Shown here one piece after another: positions 25,001 to 37,640 of a DNA stretch of 64,000 nucleotides. The notes below the pieces were generated by a model. The model was not told where the DNA came from. It made no database searches and saw only the letters and a list, made by a program, of their open reading frames with translations. The position numbers were made by a program, and so were the translations under genes. The DNA lies in assembly GCA_026874595.1 (NCBI GenBank), contig CM049308.1, forward strand, positions 90,835,624-90,899,623, written 5' to 3'. Origin of the DNA: Sipunculus nudus (lineage: Eukaryota; Annelida; Sipuncula; Golfingiida; Sipunculidae). The number at the start of each line of letters is the position of its first letter. Within the stretch, counting starts at the first letter, position 1.

Positions 25001-26190
25001 GCGGTCAGATCGAGGTTTGCGGTCATTAAATACTTTCTAGCGGTAGATCAATTTACCGCTCAATGCTACAACAATTTCAGACCAACCCCTTCACATACTT
25101 TTTAAACATAGACATTAGATAGTGAGAGTGAACAGAAAAAACAAGCGCATCCCTCATTGAATTAATTCAATTATTCTGACAACACGAATTAACACGATGA
25201 CATGCTCGCCATATAATGGACATCACGTGTTCCAACGAAGTACCGATGTTATATATTTCGATAAATTTCTGTTAGTTTGTCTAGTTTGTCTTTTTATTGT
25301 TCATCTATCTGTTACAAATCTTGTATCGTAAACGTTATCTCAAAACATATTACAGAATATTAATTTATTTTAATAGTTGATGAAGAATATTTTGTCAGAC
25401 AATGTGTAGATTTGTAGAGTCGTATACCTGAGCCAGCTGCATAAGAGCTGTAGCCAGGTATGTTGGTAATCGCTGTATAAACTTTCTCTTTTATAACTTG
25501 TCTTGCAGATTGGCAGAAGGGGTCTATCGCCACGATGGTGGTCGCATTAATTTTTATCGTCTGCGCAGTGGTAGCTAATGCCCTTTTCGTCTTCCTTAAG
25601 AATCTCAGAAACAAATATACAGCAATGATTATACTTGGATCTGCGGTTGGTGCAGGTAATTATACGTTACACATCAGTTTTACAAACAATATCGTTGGAA
25701 AGCAGGTTGATAGGGGTGTTGAAAAAAGGATCTGCACATAACTGAACAAAGAGAAATCAGTAAATTACTTGTTCAAATAACAGAATAATATTCTAGTAAC
25801 TACTGATTACCGTTATGTTTCCTTTAATGTAGGAGACGTGAGACACGCTGATTATTATTTTTTTCTGTATGATATACAGTTTGGGAGAGTTAGACTGTAC
25901 AACCATCCAGATAGATACACAAATCGGGCTTTAATGTTGATAGATGTAATAAATTTTATTGACATTTTTATGGTTTTCTGATTTCAGCAATATTCAGTAT
26001 GGTGGCTTTAACCTTGTGCAATAATAAGACCCAGGAGCTGTTCCAGAGAATCCCGGGGTGGAGTTTTTGCCTGGCAGCCACTCACTGTGCTCTCAGTCTG
26101 ATCGGAGGGATAGGCGGCTTCCTGGTGACGATTTGGACCTACGATGATGGCCGACAGATGGTGACACCATACAGGATGGTTAGGAAGTGA
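19001..26190 (+). CDS. claudin/PMP22-like four-pass membrane protein (3 exons)
   Basis: Coding exons are 19001-19202, 25509-25655 and 25988-26190 (183 residues). Both introns are phase 1 with GT-AG ends, as in the paralogues. Exon 1 has transmembrane helix 1 (about 6-27), then W31, GLW 51-53, C56 and C61, the claudin/PMP22 first-loop signature. The loop is longer than in the other genes and has two N-glycosylation sites (NHT, NQT). Exon 2 encodes helix 2 (about 75-97) and the start of helix 3. Exon 3 finishes helix 3 and helix 4 and ends in a short basic tail. The ATG at 19001 is chosen because helix 1 follows at the normal distance. An upstream in-frame ATG at 18920 lies in the likely promoter. 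The 6.3-kb first intron holds the 21-bp array. The role is presumably membrane or junction organisation; the substrate or partner is unknown. Confidence 0.85.
19805..22575 (+). repeat. ~2.8-kb array of 21-bp units (GAGATCACTGAGGGACCAGGA)
   Basis: About 130 head-to-tail units, mostly 21 bp, with variants (ATCGCTGAGGGACAAG, ATCAGGTGCGATCAG, ATCACCCAGAGACC). A higher-order duplication is visible: a distinctive stretch near 20089-20230 recurs near 21693-21830 (offset 1604 bp). A GAGACATTCGCTGAGG variant occurs at about 21614 and 22313 (offset about 700 bp). It sits in intron 1 of the 19001 gene. Long open frames on both strands (for example 20687-21646 minus, 20105-20788 plus) are consequences of the 21-bp period and are not called as genes. 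Confidence 0.95.
22576..22916 (+). mobile_element. right part of a TTAA-type element next to the 21-bp array
   Basis: Non-array sequence still rich in AGAGATCATTGAG / GATCGTTGAG words. It ends in CCTGTGTAAAGGGGCTTTAA (TTAA at 22913-22916), like the right end at 47000 and the mirrored left end at 3524. The array probably expanded from inside such an element. No clear left end was found. Confidence 0.4.
23310..24005 (-). other. unresolved minus-strand open frames with hydrophobic segments
   Basis: A 112-codon frame starting at 24005 has a convincing hydrophobic helix (around residues 24-44) and several cysteines. A second stretch, 23513-23305, follows a possible acceptor (CTTTGCAG) and is also hydrophobic. 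No donor site joins them cleanly. It may be a decayed or unrecognised membrane-protein gene nested in the intron of the 19001 gene, or chance. Confidence 0.2.
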
Positions 26191-26789
26191 CCAGGGACCC
26201 AAAACTACTTTGCTCTTTGGTGTCAAATTTGATTCTTGCGACATAGTTGTTGGCACATTTTACAGGTGACTGCTTAATAAGAGACCTATCAGCGCCCAGT
26301 ACGTATATGTACGTAGTATATGTAGCATGACGCGATACAACGAGCATACGCAGTGCACGTAACCATTGTCTTCTCATTTTGCCCAGAGGGTCCGTTGAAA
26401 ATAAGTGGCATTTCAAACTCCGACAGGAAGCTGCCCTTTAAAGACAATAGCTTTATGATTATGTACTATGACAAATACAGTCTGTCAAAGCAACGGATCC
26501 GAAAACCCAATGTCTGACTAGGACAATTAACAGACGTCGATCGCATTGTGGGGGAAAAAGGCCTTTCCTATGTGACTGCATTTCATGTTCCATACTTACA
26601 CTCAGTAATTAAGATAATTAATATTTTGTGCTTGTAATTTGAAGCATGTATGTTTGTCTTTAGTCTCATTTTGCTTGACCTTTGCCTAGGTGCATGTGCC
26701 TTTTGTTCCTTTACAATGCATATATTCCATATGTTGAGGAACGAATGGACAGAAATGCAACTGAAACTTTCATTATATTGAATAACTCA

Positions 26790-26855
<66 letters not shown>

Positions 26856-27590
26856 AAGCCCACCTTTCTAAAAAATAATTATAACCATTGAACGACATAT
26901 GCATATTCATACATTTGAAGTTTCTCAGCTTTTGTGGAAATGAGTTACTTACATACTATATACGGTCGAACTATAAAATACATAAGATAAACTATTGAAT
27001 TAAATTAAATCAAATTTATGTTCTGGTTACTGTTCACACACACACACACATACACACACACACACGCCTGTCAGTCATTTCTTTCGAAATCCCCAGATGG
27101 CGACTGTCTATGTTCGAGAATTGCAGTTCTTTGCCATTTTATTGTGTACTAAATCATTTATATTTGGTTAAACAATTTGGATTTTTACTGCAAAAGTTTG
27201 TTTGATTTTAACTAAATCGGTCCACTTCTGTCATTATTAGGAAAGAGTATTACGCATTCTCTTGATTATCCGCACCATGACTTTCGTAACCCGGCTGCCC
27301 AATATTCCCTCGGAAGAAGTAATTCTGGAAAGACATGCAAAAACAATCTTCCATCTGAGAACACAGGAGCGGATCCAAGTGAGGGATCCAGAGAGTCCGG
27401 TTAGAATTTGTGCACTTTGGCTTAAACCCCTTCGGTTCCTTAAATCTGGATTCGCCCTTGTAACACACACGGAGCACCCGGTATCATCTGACTTACCTGA
27501 ACCGTAAATTGCTCTCTCCTTGTATGTTAAATTTTCCTGATTTGAGTCATGAGCTACATGTGTCGCTGGCTTTGTTCATAAGTTTTGGCG
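26191..27590. other. no gene seen; microsatellites
   Basis: 3' flank of the claudin-like gene. A possible AATAAA lies at 26852-26857. It includes an (AT)n tract at 26791-26852 and a (CA)n tract at about 27035-27065. Open frames at 27237-27507 occur on both strands in the same place and show no domain. Confidence 0.5.
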
Positions 27591-28540
27591 GGGTCTAAGA
27601 AAATTTCGATAAAGACCTCATACTCATGTATTTCTTAGCTAACATGCATCGGAATGAAACTTCTGTGTATAATCCTGGACATTCGAAGTGCATTCTGAGT
27701 GCATATTCCGAGAGCATTAAAAGTATTCTGACCCATTCTTGTGGCTGGTCCAAATGTATCGCTAGTTCTCAAAACTGTCGAGGTTCATTCAAAGTGTTTT
27801 CTTACTGCACCATGACTGAATTCTAAATATTCTTACGGCATACAAACAGCATTCGGAACATTCCCTTCTGACGGAGAACTGAACCGACGAGCCACTTGAA
27901 ATCATACCAGAAAGTCCCGAATGACCCCTGAATTAGCCGAAATGCAACTCGAATGCATCTCGATTGTTGCCGAAATCTTTTTCGATAATGAAAAAAATCA
28001 TTTGGAATGCACTTCAAATGCCGTCGGAAATCTTGATTGCTGCTCGAATGCGGCTCGAATGTAATCCGAACGCTAAATTGGCCTTCGAATGAGCCCGGAC
28101 GTTATTTAGAATACAACTAATTCGCATAAAAACGCGGACCGCTACCGCTGAAACGTCGGCACTGAGTAACTACCTGGCAAAAATCACGTCAGACCGCCAA
28201 GGAAGAAGGGAGGCAAGGTCAAGAACTCTTACCACTGGCCGCGGCCATGGACGATGCAGATGTGCTACAGCCTAAGAAGCCCCTGAAGAGCCAGATCCTG
28301 TTGTTGAAGATCCCTCAACATCTACAAAATCAGAGGCTGAGTCCACGGCCCCTCCCCCTGCTGCCATGATGGGCATAGTGGCCAAGGTCCATCAGCACAG
28401 TCCTCCTCTGATAGTTAGACTGATGAAAATGATAGATTCGATCGGTAGCATTTATATCCTATCGAGAACCGATCCGGTGGCATTTTTTATACCCTCGACA
28501 TTCTTAGTACATTCGAGGTTCAAGGTATATATATATATAT
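27590..28540. repeat. ATTCGA/TTCGAATG-rich block with possible coding remnant
   Basis: From about 27660 to 28105 words such as CTCGAATGC, ATTCGGAA and ATTCGAAG recur many times without a fixed period. A Pro/Glu/Ser-rich open stretch then runs over about 28200-28420 and could be a relic of a transposon-encoded protein. After it the CATTCGAGGTTC word returns near 28512. The type of element is not recognised. Confidence 0.35.
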
Positions 28541-29124
28541 ATGTATGTATATATAAATGGGGTCGTAATACTTTGAAATTTTTTACTTTTCAAACGGGAA
28601 GGCATTAATACATTAATACAGAAAAGGTTGCCTTTCCGCAAAAAATGCATCCTAACATCATATCAAGCTTTAAGTGACACTAGTGTAAACACTGCATCTT
28701 ACATGCCATCCTGCATGCACTCTTGCATGTAACAAGAACTGAGTGTTTTCAATAGAAGCACTGTCATATGCAGACAGTGGGGATAACTGACCTCAGGCCA
28801 CACCAGCAAAGTCAGTATGGAGACTGTCTTGATAGGTGACGATTGCATCGTGTGTATGCCAACGGGGTTGACAAAATTTCTGCTACTAAGCACTTTCGCC
28901 CGCAGCACAAAGCGCCGGCACCTCGAAGAACATCCAATTGTGCATGTTCATACCTACAATGTGATTATTTAAATATTACGCAGGGTGAATTCAACAGAGA
29001 CAACACCGCCTGATGGCCAAACCGGACGGGCAATCGCGGTTTCTTGTAGCGGTTAGGGAAGCGAATAGTTGAATATAGTGTAACCGCTGCTTATGAGGCG
29101 TACGGTACACATTACGGAGAGTAT

Positions 29125-29869
29125 TGTTACAGGTATCTGTTTTATTGTGCACAGGGGTGTTACATGTGTCTGTTGACATTCTGATTCGTATAGCGCAGGC
29201 ATAGTTCGTTGCTATGGGAACTTCGCTTGTTGGACGCTGGCTCGCGTGTGGGGTCTGAAGCGTAGAGACACAGCGTTTTTTTTTTTTGTTCTAGATGTTT
29301 CGGGTCTGTTAATGTGCGTGTGTATTGTTCTTTGGAATTTTCCATTTCTAGAATTTTCGGGTGAGAAGCTATAAATTAGGGGCTGTTTAGAGCCGGCAGA
29401 AAGGAAAATACCAGCGAGCACTAAGAGTGTTACTTTCTCGTCAGTTTTGGGACCTTACCGATAATTGCAGTGGTGTCAGATATTAACAGATTTAATCTAG
29501 ATTTGATACGGACTGTCTCCAGTTTGCCTTTGGAATATTACTATTAACGTGGATTATTGGTGTTAAAGGACTCTTTTTGAGCTGTGACAGTGGTGGTATC
29601 CAGAAATCAAAGTCTAGGATCTGGACACTCTGGTACTGTACATTTTATTGTTATACTGTGTAATTGTATTGATTTAGTGTATTGTAATGTCAGGATTGTT
29701 CTAAGAATAAGTTATAATTATTTGTTAAAAAAAAAACTACTGACTTCTTTATTCATTCCCCTAGAAATTTTAAGCTGCCTAGTGTTACAGAATATGAATT
29801 TTTTTATCTCCGTAACAAAACTTGTGCTGATCACGATTACGTGATCTGATGTTATTAGGTTCCATAACA
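29125..29869 (+). mobile_element. solo LTR with 4-bp target duplication
   Basis: A 745-bp element beginning TGTTAC and ending ATAACA (short inverted TG..CA ends), flanked on both sides by GTAT (29121-29124 and 29870-29873). No internal gag-pol region is present, so this is a solo LTR. Three relatives lie at 5097-5280 (fragment), 47180-47891 (minus) and 57522-58271. The LTR family could belong to Gypsy- or BEL-type elements; this cannot be decided here. Confidence 0.75.
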
Positions 29870-29873
29870 GTAT

Positions 29874-30437
29874 GTTATTACAACATACGTATTATCTGAA
29901 GAGAACTACTCATATTTTGTTTCTACTGATTTGTGTAAAGCTGTGAGTTGAGTAAATTTAAAGTCTTGTATCCTTAAACGTTTGTACGTAAAAGATGCAT
30001 GTATTAACATATCTATCTATCTGTGTATCTGTCTATCTATTTGCATCCAGAATTCACAGACTCCTTAATCAGGTACCAAGTGTAGTAAAACTGGTGACTT
30101 ACATATACATATTACACATGATATGTAATTTACTTGAACTTTATCATGATTTCCCCCATCTATCAGTCCATGTTCTATAATGCTAGATAAGTAAACATTC
30201 GATCCATAATGCTCACGGATTAAATGTCTATCGAATATCTTGGGAATTTAAAAGCAGCACCGGCGTGCCTGCGCGCGAAGTCCATGAATCGGACCAAGTT
30301 ATGAACTGCACATTAAGCTATAAATAAACAAAGACTTGTTTTTACGTGCACGACAGGCGTGTATATTAATGTATGTAAGCCTCAGCGGTTATCTCAAAAC
30401 ATATGCACAGCGATATTTTAAGTGCATGGCGAGTATA

Positions 30438-30484
<47 letters not shown>

Positions 30485-31118
30485 TGTATGTATCTGCTTG
30501 TGTTCGCGTGAATACTTTAAAAGCGAATAAAAATATCTGATGTGACGTGATATTTGTCTCTGGAGACGTACCTCCTTTTTGTAGAGTACTATGGTGAGAA
30601 AGGGCTAAAATCAACCTCAAACATACGAGAGTGCCAAAAAAAAGTATTACAAAATAAATTAATGTGGCGTACCTACCGGTTGGCCATATGAGTAAATGCG
30701 TGCTGCACACATTGGACGCACAACAGGCGGTCCATATCAGATCTTTTGTTGCACTCAATAACAAATGCTCTCCGAAAACGACAAGTGAATGTGTGTGTTC
30801 ACACATTGGGTGAAGAAATCAACCCTCAACTCCCTAGAAATAATTAATTGTATACAGTAAGATTTTGTTTCTCAGTTGTAATAATATGACATTTTGACGG
30901 GCTGGGTCACACCGGGTGAACGTGTATGTTAATGATTTAGGGGCGTTGATTTATTAAGTCCCGGGAGAAATTCACATAGCAACCCGCGCCAGGTTCTGAT
31001 CAGATAAATAGGGTATCAGTTATAGGACAAAAACTCGTCAAGCGGCGGCCAGCATCACGGACGTATGCTCGCTGAATCATAACTTCATTTACGCTCTCCA
31101 GTCACTATACTAATCACA
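29874..31118. other. no gene seen; upstream flank of claudin-like gene at 31119
   Basis: AT-rich with an (AT)n tract at about 30438-30482. The promoter of the 31119 gene must lie here, probably within the last few hundred bases, but no TATA box was recognised. Confidence 0.4.
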
Positions 31119-32613
31119 ATGGTTGAACGGACCCCTCTTTCGTTAGCAGTCCTTGGTACTCTAGTTGGATCACTACTTTTCCATTTGATCTCGTTCGGTG
31201 CTCCCAACTGGTACAGAGGACCAAATGGAAATGTTGGACTCTGGCTCGCGTGCTTCCGCTTCCCGCCGACATGCACCAGTAATATGAATTTCAGGGCAGG
31301 TGAGTCGTATAATTATAGCTACCTTTGGCTTCTGTTTAATATATATTTTTTAGTTTATTTTCCAATGTGATTTATACATTATTATACTTTTTCTTCTTAT
31401 AATGTAACACACCTGTAATGTTTGCCTTATAAACTACGCTGAACATATTTTATTATATGTGAAAAGCGAGATGGCTACAAGTTAATAAATGACCATGTAG
31501 CCACCACGAGGGCCAATGATACGTTCGCAATATTCTGATAAGAGAATGACAGCTCTAAGACAAATAAGTCGATACAATAACGCAATAAACCATGGGCCAT
31601 TATTTCACACGACGATTTCCATGTTTATTGTACTTGAAAAAAAGTTAAATAATCTTTGTATTGCTTTGATAGTTTTGCAAAATAAAAAAATATTTCATTA
31701 ATTTTTCAATCAATTTTTTTAAATAAGTTACACGTGTAAGTTTATCTAATTTTCTTTCAAAGTCATTCATCTACATTCATTTTCTCTATTCACAGATTGG
31801 GAAAAGGCCTCCGCCGCCATGATGACCCTGGCTATGATTTGCATTCTGGGAGCAGTGGCCTGTGCCACCCTCTATAATTTCGTTGAACGCTTTGCCATCA
31901 AGCTGTACATGATATCAACAGCCGGAGCAGCCTTTGGAGCAGGTATGAATACATCGGGATAAATATAAAAACTGTCGGTTTACGCAAGAATGCATAGTAT
32001 GTAATTCGTGTTGTTTTTCCATATTATTTAGTCTCAGTACTCAATTCTCGGATCTTTTTCATTCTCGGCGTTTTAGAATTATTCAGTTTATATATTACGT
32101 CTATAGATTAATGCTGACCTTTTGCTGTTAAGCCTCTTTTTTGTATGTGTCGAATTCAGCAAGCACTGATATAATTTTGTACATACATGACATATTATAG
32201 TTTTCGTACTTAACATTTAAATTGATATTAACTCAATACTATTGATATTAACTCAATACATGGATTTTATCATAATCCCTGTATTTTTTTTTACTAGTTA
32301 ACACTTATAATTCTTAAATTCTCAATTAGGCTATACAAAATAAATCTAATGTTCAATGGATTCGCCGCTTAAATTTTCGTGGATCTTGTTTTTGGGCCAT
32401 TAAGGCCAGGTCCGCTTGAAATTGCTGAATTATGGCATAACATCCTGTCGCACAAATCCTTCCTAAAGAAAATCCCGCCTCTCGCACCGTATGTCCGCAG
32501 AAAAAAAATATTTTATTTGCAGAATTATTATTTAAAAAAATAGGTACGAAGTTAATCTCTCTTTTTATAGTTCTTTTGAGTTCATCTTGATCTTAACCGA
32601 TTTTGCCAGAATG

Positions 32614-32645
<32 letters not shown>

Positions 32646-32839
32646 GTGTAATATGGAAATGTGTATTTTTAGCTGCATTCAGCTTGATCGCTGTAAGCGT
32701 GTGGGGAGCAAAGATTAGTGAGGCGCGCTCCGCCGGGTTAACCCTGTACCTGGCTTGGGCATTCGGACTGGGAGTGGTTCATTGTGTACTTAGCGCTATC
32801 GGTGGAGGACTTGCACTCCTAACTGCCAACAGATCATAA
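31119..32839 (+). CDS. claudin/PMP22-like four-pass membrane protein, tandem copy 1 (3 exons)
   Basis: Exons are 31119-31299, 31796-31942 and 32673-32839 (164 residues). Introns are in phase 1 with GT-AG ends. Helix 1 is about residues 7-29, followed by W31, GLW 40-42, C45 and C52. Helix 2 is about 66-87, helix 3 about 97-120 and helix 4 about 132-160. The C-terminal tail is only a few residues. The protein is nearly collinear with the gene at 44384: same exon lengths (181, 147 and 167 nt), same signature positions, and the last 84 nt of coding sequence identical. Introns differ in length and sequence. It belongs to the claudin/PMP22 superfamily by signature and topology. A C-x6-C spacing shorter than in vertebrate claudins suggests an invertebrate branch. 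Function is inferred only. Confidence 0.9.
32613..32642. repeat. (AAT)n microsatellite
   Basis: About ten ATA/AAT repeats, ending 30 bp before the exon 3 acceptor of the 31119 gene. Confidence 0.9.
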
Positions 32840-33024
32840 TGCATGTCAAACCACTCAAACAACCGACCTGATATACAGATAAAACCCACCGCCAGCAAAG
32901 TAACTGGATGAGAATGTGTTGGGAACCTGAGGAGTTATGTATATTGATACGTTGTGATATCAGACATGAAGGTGGCATTGCGAAGACTCCTGAATATTAA
33001 ATCTGTGACATGACTCAATTTAGG

Positions 33025-33030
33025 AATAAA
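33025..33030 (+). terminator. candidate polyadenylation signal
   Basis: AATAAA 186 nt after the stop codon of the 31119 gene. Another AATAAA lies near 33412. Confidence 0.5.
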
Positions 33031-33727
33031 GAGGCAGCTAACTACCGTACATGTTAAGCGTTTTATTAACCGTAATGTTATTCGTTTAATGATAAATATA
33101 CTGGGAAACACTCGGTCCCGTTAATAACTTAATCCGTATGACTGAATATTTAACATTCGTGATGATTTAAAGGTCTCCGGCATAATTAGTTTGAGTAACT
33201 ACCATTCATAGAGAGTCCCTGGGTTCCAGTGACCTAATTCGAAAGAAATGTCATTGGATGGAAGCCCATTTTTACGTTATATATTTTGTTAATACCTTTC
33301 CTGTTTATTTAATATTTTAAAGGTCTGAATTCTGCACTGAGTGTGATTATTTAAATGTAAACCAATGATCTATGCGTGTATTAAAAAATGTTTAATACAT
33401 GTGCTTTTATGAATAAAGAAAATATGTTTTCAGTAGACGCTGGCGTTTTTATTTGTTACTTGTGAAAGCGTTTGTTAAAATTACACACGTCATATTCTCC
33501 GGTATTATCAATTTTTATATTTTTCATTTCCTTTCAATTAATGTAGATATCATAGAAAACACCTATGCCAATAACATGTACAATATACCATGGTAAATTA
33601 AAAGTGGACTAATCTTGATTTTTAATTCATACCAAGAGTATTTAAACTATAGTTATCTATACTAGAGCAAAATTTGATTTGGTCGCAAAGGTGGTTATCT
33701 AGATTTACTGTTCTCTATAGATTTACT

Positions 33728-33730
<3 letters not shown>

Positions 33731-33790
<60 letters not shown>
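33731..33790. repeat. (CT)n microsatellite
   Basis: Thirty uninterrupted CT dinucleotides. An (AT)n tract follows at about 33910-33945. Confidence 0.95.
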
Positions 33791-33793
<3 letters not shown>

Positions 33794-33906
33794 GGAAGGA
33801 ACACATAATATATACCATTCTGGCGCAGTTATTATAATTAATCTATTAGAACGTATTATTTAATTTTATTGTAAAGGTATAACGACTGAAAAGTCAAATG
33901 AAAGTT

Positions 33907-33946
<40 letters not shown>

Positions 33947-33948
<2 letters not shown>

Positions 33949-34050
33949 TGGCGTGTTCAGGATTTGAATATAGGGAGCGCAGCACCTAATTCGGGGCCGA
34001 GGGCCTTTACCTCTTTTCTGATAGTCATATAGTAAATTATATAAATATAT
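33947..34050 (+). mobile_element. possible hAT-type element end
   Basis: CAGTGGCGTGTTCAGGATTT begins directly after an (AT)n tract. CAGTGGCGTA-type starts are common at hAT-like termini. The mirror image CATACGCCACTG occurs at 44190-44201. No complete element was delimited. Confidence 0.3.
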
Positions 34051-34429
34051 ATATACATATATTATATAATATATTAAATAAATTAAATTAACTATTTTAA
34101 AATGTCTTTATTATTTGCTGGGCAAAAAGTCTGGAAAAACATTTCTAGTGAATATATATATATAGACCATCCACATCATATGTGCTTCTTTAAAGAAACG
34201 AATTAAAAGAGACATTTTAGAATATTAATCGGCTATATACATGACATATAGACAGTTGCATTTTTTGTGTTGGTGTGTGTTGTATTGTTTTCACTTAGCA
34301 CTTTATGATCATTTTAAAAATTATAATTAACTTCTTTCGATGTTGTTCATTCAGAATATTGCTATGGCCAAGTCTATCAGTGTAACAGAATACTGTATAA
34401 TAAATTTTTACTCATCGGCATAAAACAAA

Positions 34430-34740
34430 ATGGCCGCCCAAATAATACTAACATGGCAAAAATGCCATAACTACCTTAACATTTGACATAGAGGGTCAAC
34501 CAATACATGGATTCTGAGGCAATATGACCCACAGAATTCTTTTTGGTCTTTTTGTAGCCATAATGACCACCATTTACAAAATAGCTATTCTGCCATTTGG
34601 AAACAATGTGCCACCCATGAATAAACTATATACGCTGAACACAGGATTTGGTTAGTACATGTAACCAAAGTATTCTGTAGGTCTATGGTCCAATTTATGG
34701 ATTGTGGGGCATTATGACCCAGAGAATTAACATATGGTAT
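34430..34740 (+). repeat. dispersed repeat (partner inverted at 37480-37640)
   Basis: Contains 'TAACATTTGACATAGAGGGT', 'CAACCAATACATGGATTCTG' and 'CACAGAATTC' words. A weaker second unit starts near 34680. The reverse complement of 37480-37640 carries the same words in the same order. Confidence 0.7.
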
Positions 34741-37479
34741 TACTGTATATATACTGTATATATAACAGCAATTATTTTCAGCTCAGTCACCCCTCCAGTC
34801 TGTCTTTGGGCGTGTCTTATCATAGGGACTTCAATGCAGACGAGATTACACACGTGATAAAAGAATACGTATTTTTTTAAAGTAAATTATGAAGGATGTT
34901 GATAAAAACGGACGAAGCTGTCACATGAATAAATATTAGTAGGGTCTCAAAAATATTCATATATGATAAGAGATCTGTCGAAACGCATCACATACAGCTG
35001 GGTCATACTTGAAATCGCCAACCTCCTTTTGATCTTTCACTCACTATTTAAATAGTATGTCAAGGGTTACATTTCGTAGACAGGATGACACACAAGGAAC
35101 AGTCCTTAAAATTTTGAATAAATCTTGATCATTACTATCACCCAGGGCCATGACCAATTACTGGGGCGCTATTATTGTAAAGCTGGTCTGTGATACAAAC
35201 AGGGGATTGGTAAACCGTGACATTCCTGTCAACAGTTGTGGTCTCTGATTACATGCTAGTTTTTTTTTATAATGTACGTTCTACTTAAAATGTAGTTCTA
35301 AATGTGTAACAACTTTTAGGATCCACCGGCCTGACTTGTTGACTTGCATTTCTAGCTGTGTCGTGCTATCCTAACCTCTTCAAAAGCTGAAGTATAACTC
35401 CTGTAAACGTATAACAGCATTTTCCCGCCAATACATCAATAAATTGCACACGTCTACTTCAGTTAATGCAAAATGCCTGTGTGTCAGGTATGAACACGGC
35501 CACACAGATCAGGCAGGTGCTATCCACCTGTAAGACAGCGGTTCTCAGAATCAGCCAGTACTCTTAGCCCGCCCGCAGCTGACATGTCCCTCCATGATTT
35601 TGCGGACTAATGTATGATCCGTCGCAGTTTCATTGTTGCAATTCATTGGAAATTATTTCTTGACCAAACCCATGATTAAGTTCTAGACCAGTACAAACTA
35701 GAGGTTCCAAGTCCAAGACCTGCAATATTCAATCTCGAGATAAATCTCTATATAAAGCCGTTTTAGTTGCATTCATTAAACAGATTATGATAGTCTTTTA
35801 AGTATGAATCCTTCATTTTCACCCTAAATTTTAGGCTCTACGGCACGTTCTGCATTGAAATTAGAATGTACATGCAGCGAGCATATTAGTTTGATGTCAT
35901 CATTCAATAAGTTAGTATGACATTATATATTTTAACTCCGTTTCATAGAGCAATACGAAAAAGAGTGTACATGGTGAAATTCAATAAATCTTTCTTTCCT
36001 TATTCATGCAACACACAGCCTCAGTTTTACAAAGAAAGTTGATATAGTCCACCATAATAAAAACAGAACTAAACTGGGATTATCCTTAATATCTGCAACA
36101 AATATCCAACTAATCCATGTCATTATAGCCCCCTCCCTTATGGGGTTGCATAGGTACCTGCTGCGGTCCAAAGTCATATTTTTTATTTTATTTTGGGGGG
36201 GGGGGGGGGGAAATGACGTTTAGTCTTCCGCATGTTTAATTGATGGCTTTTAAAATAGCATTTATTATTGAGTTATTTTAGTGATGTTTTAGCCATAGGC
36301 TGTTCATGGCAGATCATTTTCCTGCCTGCATTTGTAAATCATCTTCCATTTTATAAGGACAAACAGGGAGTTTTTCGAGTAAGTCAATCTCTAATATGGC
36401 GACATCTTATGACAGAATAAATTTAAACTGATTATTAATTATGGTACATGTTTCTATATTAAGTATAAGCTTAAAATTATACCATAAATTACATTTAAGT
36501 ACCTTATTGCTTTTTCTCTGCGTGAACGTCAATACATCTTTATGTTGCCGATATGCGTCCATCCATTTTTAGGTTCAAATGGTCAAAAATCATTATTTAT
36601 TACATTTTGATCAACAACACAGATAGCTTTTTCGGAGGAAAGGGTCGGTGGTGGTATTTTATAAACTCTACTATAACTGACTGTCATCATTTATAATAAT
36701 ATGCTTTTGGCTTTGAAGGTAACAGCAATTCCTGAGATATTTGATAACAGAAATGACGATGTATTCAAATACATCGGTTGTCATATTTTGCTGTTGACTC
36801 AGTTCGGATGTTTCCATAATGATGCTAATTTTAAAACTGTTATATTATATTTATACTCATTTGGTTACCCTTCCTCTAAAAACCTATCCATTCTATAATG
36901 AAACCTAAAGTATCTCATTTTTGGTTTAGCTACTGAAATGTGGTTCTGCTTGAAAAAGTAAGTCAATAAATGAGCCACCACCAGTAGCCAAAAATCACAT
37001 AGCAATCGAATTATCCATATAAATATGATGCTGATGGCAGCCCCCGTCCGTATAACGGAGATATTTGCTAAAAGACCTGACATTATATATGCATACACAT
37101 GCGACTGCTACATTTGAGATTGAAGAAATATGAATATCCATAAAAGGTCGTACCACTTTGAATTAATTTGACTCAAGTTATGCTCATTTAATCCATCCCT
37201 CCACCACCCCCGCACCCCCCCCCCCCCCCCACCCAATCCTAACCTTTCCCACCGTCTCACAACCAAAAGGAAAAAGTTTCACTCTTTATTGTTTCATTAT
37301 GAAGATCATAAATAGGTGTCTAAAATGGTTATGCATAAAAGTTGCTATACGAAAGTTTTTAATTAGTTTAATTTATGACCATGGATCTGCAGAATATACT
37401 TTGGAAATCAGGTACTAAACAATCCTATGTTCAGTATGTAGTATATTCGTGACGAGTTTTTAAAACAGCAGAACAGCTA
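34741..37479. other. no gene seen
   Basis: AT-rich intergenic sequence with homopolymer runs (G near 36197-36210, C near 37216-37231). A minus-strand frame at 36865-37098 is hydrophobic but has no matching partner exons. Confidence 0.45.
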
Positions 37480-37640
37480 CTTTGAAAATGGTAATCATTA
37501 TGGCTACAACAATATCAGAAATGAATTCTGTGAGTCATAATACCCCAGAAACCATGTATTGGTTGACCTTCTATGTCAAATGTTATGGTAGTCATGGCAC
37601 TTTTGCTGCCATTTTGTTTTTTGCTAATTGGCAAATATTG
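37480..37640 (-). repeat. dispersed repeat, inverted copy of 34430-34610
   Basis: Reading the minus strand gives 'TAACATTTGACATAGAAGGT', 'CAACCAATACATGGTTTCTG' and 'CACAGAATTC', close to the plus-strand copy 3 kb upstream. Confidence 0.7.

Noticed and set aside
27237-27507. Overlapping frames on both strands near 27.3 kb
   Set aside because: Both strands are open in the same place, with no domain and no splice partners.
36865-37098. Hydrophobic minus-strand frame as a further claudin-like exon
   Set aside because: No phase-1 splice sites, and no partner exon with the GLW..C signature nearby.
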